The notes under the pieces were generated by a model. The model had not been told where the DNA came from and made no database searches. It saw nothing but the letters and a program-made list of their open reading frames with translations. From the NCBI RefSeq assembly GCF_900112645.1, contig NZ_FOMO01000010.1, forward strand, positions 62,001 through 126,000: a stretch of 64,000 nt of DNA, read 5' to 3'. Below, piece by piece: positions 25,142-32,202 of this stretch. The first letter of the stretch is position 1. Every line of letters begins with the position of its first letter. The stretch comes from Phytopseudomonas straminea (GTDB lineage: Bacteria > Pseudomonadota > Gammaproteobacteria > Pseudomonadales > Pseudomonadaceae). The translations under genes were made by a program, and so were the position numbers.

Positions 25142-26349
25142 ATGTGTTCTTCCTGTTCGTCGAAGTGGTGCATGACGGTCTGCATGTCCTTGTCGCCGCG
25201 GCCCGAGAGGTTGAGCACCATCAGGTGATCCTTGGGCAGGGTCGGGGCGCGCTTGAAGACTTCAGCCAGGGCGTGGGACGACTCCAGCGCCGGGATGATG
25301 CCTTCCAGGCGGCAGCACTGGTGGAAGGCGGCGAGCGCCTCCTTGTCGGTGATCGAGGTGTACTCGACGCGGCCGATGTCGAACAACCAGGCGTGCTCAG
25401 GACCAATGCCGGGATAGTCGAGGCCGGCGGAAATCGAGTGGGCGTCGATGATCTGGCCGTCGTCGTCCTGTAGCAGGAAGGTGCGGTTGCCGTGCAGCAC
25501 GCCCGGTACCCCGCCGTTCAGGCTGGCGGCATGCTTGCCGGTTTCCACGCCGTGGCCGGCCGCCTCGACGCCGATGATCTGCACCGACTTGTCGTCGAGG
25601 AACGGGTGGAACAGGCCCATGGCATTGGAACCACCACCGATACAGGCGACCAGCGAATCCGGCAGGCGGCCTTCCTGCTCCTGCAACTGGTCGCGGGTTT
25701 CCTTGCCGATCACAGCCTGGAAGTCGCGCACCATCGCTGGATACGGGTGCGGGCCGGCCACGGTGCCGATGATGTAGAAGGTGCTGTCGACGTTGGTCAC
25801 CCAGTCGCGCAGGGCTTCGTTCATCGCGTCCTTCAGGGTGCCGGTGCCGGCGGTGACCGGAATCACCTCGGCGCCGAGCAGCTTCATGCGGAAGACGTTG
25901 GCCTGCTGGCGATCGATATCGGTGGTGCCCATGTAGATCACGCACTGCAGGCCGAAGCGCGCGGCGACGGTGGCGGTGGCCACGCCATGCATGCCGGCGC
26001 CGGTCTCGGCGATGATGCGCTGCTTGCCCATGCGCTTGGCCAGCAGGATCTGGCCGATGCAGTTGTTGATCTTGTGCGCGCCGGTGTGATTGAGCTCCTC
26101 ACGCTTCAGGTAGATCTTCGCGCCGCCGCAGAACTCGGTCAGCCGCTCGGCGAAGTACAGCGGGCTTGGGCGGCCCACGTAGTCGCGCTGGAAGTAGGCC
26201 AGCTCCTTGGCGAACTCGGGATCGGCCTTGGCCTTTTCGTACTCGGCGGCCAGGTCGTGGATCAGCGGCATCAGCGTCTCGGCGACGTACTGACCGCCAA
26301 ACGCGCCGAACAGGCCGGTGGCGTCGGGGCCGTTGCGAAGTGAAGTCAT
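25138..26349 (-). CDS. trpB: Tryptophan synthase beta subunit
   Basis: 403 aa PLP enzyme joining indole and L-serine to make tryptophan. The PLP lysine is in the motif HTGAHKINN; GGGSNAMG binds the cofactor phosphate, and ETGAGMHG is the catalytic loop. First gene of trpBA. In Pseudomonas this pair is activated by TrpI with indoleglycerol phosphate. Here the trpI gene is not immediately divergent, because a DUF3592 gene lies between. Confidence 0.98.
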   Translation of the reverse strand: MTSLRNGPDATGLFGAFGGQYVAETLMPLIHDLAAEYEKAKADPEFAKELAYFQRDYVGRPSPLYFAERLTEFCGGAKIYLKREELNHTGAHKINNCIGQILLAKRMGKQRIIAETGAGMHGVATATVAARFGLQCVIYMGTTDIDRQQANVFRMKLLGAEVIPVTAGTGTLKDAMNEALRDWVTNVDSTFYIIGTVAGPHPYPAMVRDFQAVIGKETRDQLQEQEGRLPDSLVACIGGGSNAMGLFHPFLDDKSVQIIGVEAAGHGVETGKHAASLNGGVPGVLHGNRTFLLQDDDGQIIDAHSISAGLDYPGIGPEHAWLFDIGRVEYTSITDKEALAAFHQCCRLEGIIPALESSHALAEVFKRAPTLPKDHLMVLNLSGRGDKDMQTVMHHFDEQEEHI

Positions 26350-26468
26350 GGGAGTCTCCTGTGAATTCAGCGGCCGTGGTCGGCCTGCCAGCCAGATGGC
26401 TTGGCGTCGATGGTGGCCAGACTAACGCTGCCGCGTTGCTCGGAAAAGCGATTAGTTTTAACGGATGG

Positions 26469-26483
26469 GTGAGTAAATATCAC
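26469..26483. promoter_or_regulatory. Candidate TrpI operator upstream of trpB
   Basis: GTGAGTAAATATCAC is an imperfect dyad (GTGA-N7-TCAC) that contains the LysR T-N11-A spacing. It lies 120 bases before trpB and 141 before the DUF3592 gene. It is the best LysR-type box I see in this 274-base intergenic region; the AT-rich TATCACATATCTATGG around it suits a promoter zone. Confidence 0.4.
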
Positions 26484-26623
26484 ATATCTATGGTTCTGTT
26501 GTTGATGATCAGCTGTGCGGGGTGTCGCAATTATCGAGGCTATAAGGCCTGGCCATTGGCGTTGTCAGCGGGTTGGCCGATAATCCCTCAATCATGATTT
26601 TTACGCACAGGTAGGGAACGCCC

Positions 26624-27292
26624 ATGAAAACAGCTTGGTTGTGGATATTTCCCGGGATCGGCGCGCTGATGCTGGCCGGGGCGGTCGGCATTCAGGTGGC
26701 GCGCTTCAGCGATCAGGCACAGATGACGCGCGCCGAGGGTTCGGTGGTGGATATCGAGGGCGGTTGCCCGACGGTGTCGTTCACCAGCCTCGATGGCACC
26801 CTGGGCGAGTACCACAGTGGCACTTGCAGCACGCCGCCGTCGTTCGATATCGGCGAGCGGGTGACGGTGTATTACGACCCGCAGAACCTCGAGCGGGCGC
26901 GGATCGACAGCTTCGAGCAGAACTGGATTGGCAGCCTGATCCTCGGCGGTATCGGCGCGGTATTTCTGCCGCTTGGCCTGCTGTTCGTGTTGCCGCCGCT
27001 GCTTGGCAAGCGCCGCGCTGCCGAATTGCTGGTCACCGGTACACCGGTTCAGGCCGAGGTGGTGGATGTCGAACTCAATGGCGGACTGAGCATCAATGGC
27101 CGTAACCCGTACCGCATCGTCGCCCAGTGGCTGAACCCGCAGACCAACAAGCTGCATGTGTTTCGCAGTGAAAACCTGTGGTTCGATCCGGGCCCCTATA
27201 TCAGCGAGTCGCTGGTCACGGTGATGATCGATCCGCAAAACCCCAAGCGCTACAGCATGGACACGCGTTTTCTGCCCGAGTTGGCGGACTGA
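26624..27292 (+). CDS. DUF3592 membrane protein
   Basis: 222 aa. Membrane segments lie near residues 4-26 and 105-128; between them is a small beta domain (VVDIEGGCPTVSFTSLDG...VTVYYDPQNLERARID). A second such domain follows the second helix (VVDVELNGGLSINGRNPYRIVAQW...VMIDPQNPKRYSMD). The repeated YDPQNP-type motif is typical of DUF3592. Function unknown. It ends one base before the GTG start of trpI, so the two are translationally linked. Confidence 0.75.
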   Translation: MKTAWLWIFPGIGALMLAGAVGIQVARFSDQAQMTRAEGSVVDIEGGCPTVSFTSLDGTLGEYHSGTCSTPPSFDIGERVTVYYDPQNLERARIDSFEQNWIGSLILGGIGAVFLPLGLLFVLPPLLGKRRAAELLVTGTPVQAEVVDVELNGGLSINGRNPYRIVAQWLNPQTNKLHVFRSENLWFDPGPYISESLVTVMIDPQNPKRYSMDTRFLPELAD

Positions 27293-27293
27293 C

Positions 27294-28187
27294 GTGGCCC
27301 AGGACCTGCCGTCACTCAATGCCCTGCACGCCTTCGAGGCAGCGGCGCGGCTGGGCAGCGTCAGCCGTGCGGCGCTCGAACTGCACGTCACCCACGGCGC
27401 GGTAAGCCGGCAGATCCGCACCCTGGAGGAGCAGCTTGGCGTGTCGCTTTTCGCCAAGGACGGGCGCGGGCTGAAGCTGACCGAGGCGGGCTTGCGCCTG
27501 CGGGACGTGAGCGGCGAGACCTTCGCCCGGCTGCGCCAGGTCTGCGGCGAGCTGCGCCAGCGCGAGGCGGACATGCCCTTCGTGCTCGGTTGCCCGGGCA
27601 GCCTGCTGGCGCGCTGGTTCATTCCGCGCCTGGACCGCCTCAACAGCGCGCTGCCGGATCTGCATTTGCAGCTGTCCACCAGCCAGGGCGAGCTGGACCC
27701 GCGCAGCCCTCAGGTCGACGCCACGCTGCTGTACGCAGAGCCGCCCTGGCCGGCGGACATGCAAGTGTTCGAGCTGGCGCGCGAGTCCATCGGCCCGGTG
27801 CTCAGCCCGCAACACCCGCGCTTTACCGAGCTGAGCGCGGCAGCGCCGGGCGCCTTGCTGAATGAAGCCCTGTTGCATACCACCTCGCGGCCCCAGGCCT
27901 GGCCGCAGTGGCTGGCCGCGATGCACCTCGACCCAGCGGCGATGCGCCTCGGCCAGGGCTTCGAGCACCTCTACTATCTGCTCGAAGCGGCGAGCGCCGG
28001 CCTCGGCGTGGCCATCGCGCCGCTGCAGCTGGTGGCCGATGACCTCAAGGCGCGGCGGCTGGTGGCACCCTGGGGCTTCGTCGAGACTGACGCGCGCCTG
28101 GCGCTATGGGTGCCCGAGCGACGTAGCGGCGGGCGCGCCGAGCGGCTGGCCGACTGGTTGCGAAGTGAGTTGCAAATCGCGCAGTGA
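27294..28187 (+). CDS. trpI: LysR-type activator of trpBA
   Basis: 297 aa. The helix-turn-helix is SRAALELHVTHGAVSRQIR. Several stretches match TrpI: LPSLNALHAFEAAARL, FVLGCPGSLLARWFIPRLD, PPWPADMQVFELA and GFEHLYYLLEAASAGLGVAIAP. TrpI senses indole-3-glycerol phosphate and activates trpBA. Start is the GTG at 27294, directly after the DUF3592 stop codon. It is therefore transcribed from the far side of an extra gene instead of sharing a short divergent promoter with trpB. Confidence 0.9.
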   Translation: MAQDLPSLNALHAFEAAARLGSVSRAALELHVTHGAVSRQIRTLEEQLGVSLFAKDGRGLKLTEAGLRLRDVSGETFARLRQVCGELRQREADMPFVLGCPGSLLARWFIPRLDRLNSALPDLHLQLSTSQGELDPRSPQVDATLLYAEPPWPADMQVFELARESIGPVLSPQHPRFTELSAAAPGALLNEALLHTTSRPQAWPQWLAAMHLDPAAMRLGQGFEHLYYLLEAASAGLGVAIAPLQLVADDLKARRLVAPWGFVETDARLALWVPERRSGGRAERLADWLRSELQIAQ

Positions 28188-28281
28188 GCCTCAGGCTGGC
28201 GAGAACCTTCGCTGATCGGCATCGGTCATAACGTCGGCCCCGCGATCTGCTTCGGGCCATGACCGAGAGAGGGATTTGTCG

Positions 28282-28782
28282 ATGAACCGTATGCAAAAGC
28301 TGGGCGGCCTGCTGGCCGGTATGGCGTTAACCGCGCTGGCGCAGGCCGAGCCACTGAATATCGAGGGAATTGGCCTGTCGCGCGATATCTCCTGCAAAGG
28401 CCAGGACGTGAACATCTCCGGCAACGCCAACGTAATTCACCTCAAGGGCGATTGCGGCGCGGTGGAGGTTTCCGGCTCGGAACACAAAGTGACGCTGGGC
28501 ACGGCCAAGTCCCTCAGCGTTTCTGGTGCCGAGCATGAAGTGGTGGCCGAGCGCGTCAATGCGCTGAGTGTCGATACCCTTAACAATCAGGTGCGTACCG
28601 CGGTCGTCGCGGGTGAGCAGTCGACACCGATAACGGTTGCGGGTACTGGGCAAAAGCTGGATCTGCGCCTCGAGGGCGAGACCAGACTGGACGTCAGTGG
28701 GATCGAACAGCAGGTGCGCTGGAGTAGCGATGAGCCGCAGGTGCAGCTATCGGGCGCCGACAACAAGGTCGAGCGCCAATAG
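28282..28782 (+). CDS. DUF3060 exported protein
   Basis: 166 aa. The signal peptide ends near ALAQA. The rest is a repetitive beta structure of short rungs: DVNISGNANVIHLKG, AVEVSGSEHKVTLG, SLSVSGAEHEVV and VQLSGADNKVE. This is the DUF3060 pattern, probably a small right-handed helix. Function unknown; periplasmic or cell-surface location inferred. The ATG at 28282 follows GAGAGGG. Confidence 0.8.
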   Translation: MNRMQKLGGLLAGMALTALAQAEPLNIEGIGLSRDISCKGQDVNISGNANVIHLKGDCGAVEVSGSEHKVTLGTAKSLSVSGAEHEVVAERVNALSVDTLNNQVRTAVVAGEQSTPITVAGTGQKLDLRLEGETRLDVSGIEQQVRWSSDEPQVQLSGADNKVERQ

Positions 28783-28787
28783 AAACG

Positions 28788-28808
28788 GGCGCCCCGGAGA
28801 GGGGCGCC
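28788..28808. terminator. GC-rich hairpin between convergent genes
   Basis: GGCGCCCC/GGGGCGCC stem with a GGAGA loop between the DUF3060 gene and gloA. The T run is poor, so terminator function is uncertain. Confidence 0.4.
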
Positions 28809-28815
28809 GCGGTAT

Positions 28816-29343
28816 TTACTCCACGTCGGTGAACTGGATGATTTCCACCCAGTAGCCGTCCGGGTCCTTGATAAAGGCGATGTTGCGCATGCGGCCGTCG
28901 GTGAGGCGCTTCTGGAAGTCCACACCGAGGTCTTCGAAGCGCTGGCAGGCAGCCTTGATATCCGGCACCGCCACGCACAGGTGACCAAAGCCGCGCGGGT
29001 CGCTGTTGCCGCTGTGGTAGGAAAACTCCGGATCCTTCTCGGTGCCGTAGTTGTAGGTCAGCTCCAGCACGCCGGGAATGGATTTGCGCCACTCGTGACG
29101 GGCTTTCGGGTCGGCCGGGATCTGCGACTTGTCGGCAATCAGTGCCAGAAAGTAGAGGCTGAATTCGGCATCCGGGAAATCGCTCTTCTCCAGCAGCGTG
29201 AAGCCCAGCACGCGGGTGTAGAAGTCCAGGGACTTCTCGAGATCCTTCACGCGGATCATGGTGTGGTTGTAGACGAAGTCCGCGGTGGCGACGTCGGGCT
29301 TGCCGGTCACGCCGGGCAGTTTGTTGAGTTCGTCGAGGGTCAT
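28816..29343 (-). CDS. gloA: Lactoylglutathione lyase (glyoxalase I)
   Basis: 175 aa. Converts the methylglyoxal-glutathione hemithioacetal to S-lactoylglutathione. Metal ligands are recognisable in the two halves: His in NHTMIRVKDLEKSLDFY, Glu in LELTYNYGTE, His in GFGHLCVAVPD and the catalytic Glu in YWVEIIQF. The length is that of the long, Zn-type glyoxalase I. I chose 29343, which has GGAG, over an upstream in-frame ATG. Confidence 0.93.
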   Translation of the reverse strand: MTLDELNKLPGVTGKPDVATADFVYNHTMIRVKDLEKSLDFYTRVLGFTLLEKSDFPDAEFSLYFLALIADKSQIPADPKARHEWRKSIPGVLELTYNYGTEKDPEFSYHSGNSDPRGFGHLCVAVPDIKAACQRFEDLGVDFQKRLTDGRMRNIAFIKDPDGYWVEIIQFTDVE

Positions 29344-29452
29344 GGGCGTCTCCATCAGGTGAGTGGACAATTCAAAAAGTCATGAGGTCAGTAGATGGCC
29401 TCGTGAGGTGTGTTTTTCAAGGTGGTGGCTAGAGCAACTGTTTGGATTACCT

Positions 29453-29506
29453 TGTGGGAGCGGGCCATGCCCGCGATTCCTTTCGCGGGCATGGCCCGCT
29501 CCCACA
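29453..29506. repeat. REP palindrome with perfect 24-base arms
   Basis: Arms 29453-29476 and 29483-29506 are exact inverted copies (starting TGTGGGAGCGGGCCATGC) around a six-base loop. This is the GGGAGCGGGC class of Pseudomonas REPs. It lies between gloA and the phosphodiesterase gene. Confidence 0.85.
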
Positions 29507-29515
29507 GGTACTGCA

Positions 29516-29974
29516 TCAAACCTCCAAAGTAATCAGTTCAGCCCGCACCCCGTCCTCATCGATATGCAGCAGGGCCACCCCAATCGGCAACTTGAACCGC
29601 TGTGGGCCGGCGCTGCCGGGGTTGAGGTAGAGCACACCATCGCGCACGTCATGCAACGGCTTGTGCGAATGCCCGGCGATCACCACATCGATACCTTCGG
29701 CCTTGGGGTCGATGGCCAGCTGCTTGAGGTCGTGCAGTACATACAGACTGATCGCGCCAAAGCGCAGTGTCAGGTGCTCGGGAATGCCGTCGGCCCAGGC
29801 GTCACCATCGTTATTGCCGCGTACAACCGACAGCGGCGCGATGCGTTCGAGCTCGGCAAGGATCTGCGGCCCGCCGATATCGCCGGCGTGAATCAGGTGG
29901 TCGACGCCCTCAAGCGCCGCCAGCGCCTGGGGCCGCAACAGGCCGTGGGTGTCGGCGATCAGGCCAATCTTCAT
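29516..29974 (-). CDS. YfcE/MJ0936-family metallophosphoesterase
   Basis: 152 aa. Metal-binding motifs in order: ADTHG (residues 7-11), HAGDIGG, RGNNDG and GHSHKP. These define the small calcineurin-like phosphodiesterases of the YfcE/Vps29 type. Physiological substrate unknown. The start at 29974 opens directly with the first conserved strand. Confidence 0.88.
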   Translation of the reverse strand: MKIGLIADTHGLLRPQALAALEGVDHLIHAGDIGGPQILAELERIAPLSVVRGNNDGDAWADGIPEHLTLRFGAISLYVLHDLKQLAIDPKAEGIDVVIAGHSHKPLHDVRDGVLYLNPGSAGPQRFKLPIGVALLHIDEDGVRAELITLEV

Positions 29975-30036
29975 GGGTTCTCCTGCATGGTCTTTCTAGG
30001 AGCAGCCCCGCCCGCGATGCGTTCCGTAAACCGTAG

Positions 30037-30063
30037 CCCGGGTCGAGCGAAGCGACACCCGGG
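30037..30063. repeat. REP-like palindrome (CCCGGGT...ACCCGGG)
   Basis: Same element as at 13994-14018, with core CGAGCGAAGCG. A second small hairpin GGGGC-TCT-GCCCC follows at 30061-30073. Confidence 0.7.
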
Positions 30064-30081
30064 GCTCTGCCCCAGAAACAG

Positions 30082-30106
30082 AAAACCCGGCACAAGGCCG
30101 GGTTTT
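30082..30106 (-). terminator. Rho-independent terminator after ilvD
   Basis: AAAACCCGGC/GCCGGGTTTT stem with a five-base loop, 21 bases beyond the ilvD stop codon. Confidence 0.8.
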
Positions 30107-30126
30107 CATTTACAGCGCGACAGGGA

Positions 30127-31965
30127 TCAGTCTTCCAGCATCGCCTTGTTGCGTACCGCGCCCTTGTCGGCGCTGGTGGCGAGCAGGGCGTAGGCTTTCA
30201 GGGCGGTGGTTACCTTGCGCGGACGCTGCTCGGCCGGCTTCCAGCCCTTCTTGTCCTGCTCGTGACGGCGATGGGCGATTTCCTCGTCGCTGACCAGCAG
30301 GTTGATCGAGCGGTTGGGGATGTCGATCAGCACCTTGTCGCCATCCTTCACCAAGCCGATGGCGCCGCCGGCAGCCGCTTCCGGCGAGGCGTGGCCGATG
30401 GACAGACCCGAAGTGCCGCCCGAGAAACGGCCGTCGGTGAGCAGGGCGCAAGCTTTGCCCAGGCCCTTGGATTTCAGGTACGAGGTCGGGTAGAGCATTT
30501 CCTGCATGCCCGGGCCGCCTTTCGGGCCTTCGTAGCGGATGATGACGATGTCGCCTTCCTTCACTTCGTCATTGAGGATGCCGCGCACAGCGCTGTCCTG
30601 GCTTTCGAAGATCTTGGCGTTGCCCTCGAACACGTGGATCGACTCGTCGACGCCGGCGGTCTTCACCACGCAGCCGTCCAGGGCGATGTTGCCGTACAGC
30701 ACGGCCAGGCCGCCTTCTTTCGAGTAGGCATGCTCGAAGCTGCGGATGCAGCCGTTCTCGCGGTCGTCGTCGAGGGTTTCCCAGCGGGTCGACTGGCTGA
30801 ACGCGGTCTGGGTCGGGATGCCCGCCGGACCGGCCTTGAAGAAGTGGTGCACGGCTTCGTCATCGGTCTGGGTGATGTCCCACTGGGCGATGGCTTCGGC
30901 CATGGATTTGCTGTGCACGGTCGGCAGATCCGTGTGCAGCAGGCCGCCACGGGCCAGCGAACCGAGGATGGAGAAGATGCCGCCGGCGCGGTGCACGTCT
31001 TCCATGTGGTACTTCTGGATGTTCGGCGCCACCTTGCACAGCTGCGGCACCAGACGCGACAGACGATCGATATCGCGCAGGTCGAAGTCCACCTCGGCTT
31101 CCTGGGCCGCGGCCAGCAGGTGCAGGATGGTGTTGGTCGAACCGCCCATGGCGATGTCGAGCATCATGGCGTTTTCGAACGCCTTGAAGTTGGCGATGTT
31201 GCGCGGCAGCACCGAGTCGTCGCCTTCGCCGTAGTAACGTTTGCACAGCTCGACGATGGTGCGGCCAGCCTGCAGGAACAGCTGCTCACGGTCGCTGTGG
31301 GTGGCCAGGGTCGAGCCGTTGCCCGGCAGGGCCAGGCCCAGCGCTTCGGTCAGGCAGTTCATCGAGTTGGCGGTGAACATGCCGGAGCACGAACCGCAGG
31401 TCGGACAGGCGCTGCGCTCGTATTCGGCGACTTTCTCGTCCGAGGCGGTGCTGTCGGCAGCGATCACCATGGCGTCGACCAGGTCCAGGCCGTGGCTGGC
31501 CAGCTTGGTCTTGCCGGCTTCCATCGGACCGCCGGAGACGAAGATCACCGGGATGTTCAGGCGCAGGGCGGCCATCAGCATGCCGGGGGTGATCTTGTCG
31601 CAGTTGGAGATGCAGACGATGGCGTCGGCGCAGTGGGCGTTGACCATGTACTCCACGGAGTCGGCGATGATCTCGCGGCTCGGCAGCGAATAAAGCATGC
31701 CGTCGTGGCCCATGGCGATGCCGTCGTCGACGGCGATGGTGTTGAATTCCTTGGCCACGCCGCCGGCTTTCTCGATCTCGCGGGCGACCAGCTGGCCCAG
31801 GTCCTTCAAGTGCACGTGGCCGGGCACGAACTGGGTGAAGGAGTTGGCGATGGCGATGATCGGTTTCTTGAAGTCTTCGTCCTTCATCCCGGTGGCGCGC
31901 CACAGGGCGCGGGCGCCGGCCATGTTGCGGCCGTGGGTGGAGGTCTTCGAGCGGTAATCAGGCAT
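30127..31965 (-). CDS. ilvD: Dihydroxy-acid dehydratase
   Basis: 612 aa iron-sulfur enzyme of valine, leucine and isoleucine synthesis. It dehydrates dihydroxyisovalerate and dihydroxymethylvalerate to the keto acids. Cluster cysteines lie in ISNCDKITPGM and CPTCGSCSGMFTANSMNCL; GRFSGGTSGLSIGH is the C-terminal signature. Length is normal. It is monocistronic, flanked by a terminator downstream. Confidence 0.98.
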   Translation of the reverse strand: MPDYRSKTSTHGRNMAGARALWRATGMKDEDFKKPIIAIANSFTQFVPGHVHLKDLGQLVAREIEKAGGVAKEFNTIAVDDGIAMGHDGMLYSLPSREIIADSVEYMVNAHCADAIVCISNCDKITPGMLMAALRLNIPVIFVSGGPMEAGKTKLASHGLDLVDAMVIAADSTASDEKVAEYERSACPTCGSCSGMFTANSMNCLTEALGLALPGNGSTLATHSDREQLFLQAGRTIVELCKRYYGEGDDSVLPRNIANFKAFENAMMLDIAMGGSTNTILHLLAAAQEAEVDFDLRDIDRLSRLVPQLCKVAPNIQKYHMEDVHRAGGIFSILGSLARGGLLHTDLPTVHSKSMAEAIAQWDITQTDDEAVHHFFKAGPAGIPTQTAFSQSTRWETLDDDRENGCIRSFEHAYSKEGGLAVLYGNIALDGCVVKTAGVDESIHVFEGNAKIFESQDSAVRGILNDEVKEGDIVIIRYEGPKGGPGMQEMLYPTSYLKSKGLGKACALLTDGRFSGGTSGLSIGHASPEAAAGGAIGLVKDGDKVLIDIPNRSINLLVSDEEIAHRRHEQDKKGWKPAEQRPRKVTTALKAYALLATSADKGAVRNKAMLED

Positions 31966-32172
31966 GACGGATTCCTGCGGCTAATCAGGTAGGCATTGAT
32001 AGGTGGGTGAGCGGATCAGCGGCAGGTGACCGCGAAGCAAGGTGGCATGGCGCACGACGGGATCTCCGTCTGCCTGCCCGGGCTCACAGCCCGCCGAAGG
32101 GTGGCTGGCGGGAAATGCCCTGATTCTACGCCGCCCCAGTCGCCAAGGGAAAGGCTGGCGCCGGCCCAAAGC

Positions 32173-32199
32173 CCGGGGCTCCGCCAAGCGGAGCCCCGG
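32173..32199 (-). terminator. Stem-loop after the rhomboid gene
   Basis: Perfect 12-base arms (CCGGGGCTCCGC and GCGGAGCCCCGG) with a three-base loop, three bases past the stop codon. Only a weak T run follows on the minus strand. The rest of the 237-base ilvD/rhomboid gap holds the ilvD leader and no gene. Confidence 0.55.
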
Positions 32200-32202
32200 C
32201 GG

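Noticed and set aside
30262..31992. Plus-strand open frame of 576 codons opposite ilvD
   Set aside because: ilvD is unmistakable on the other strand; the product has no recognisable domain.
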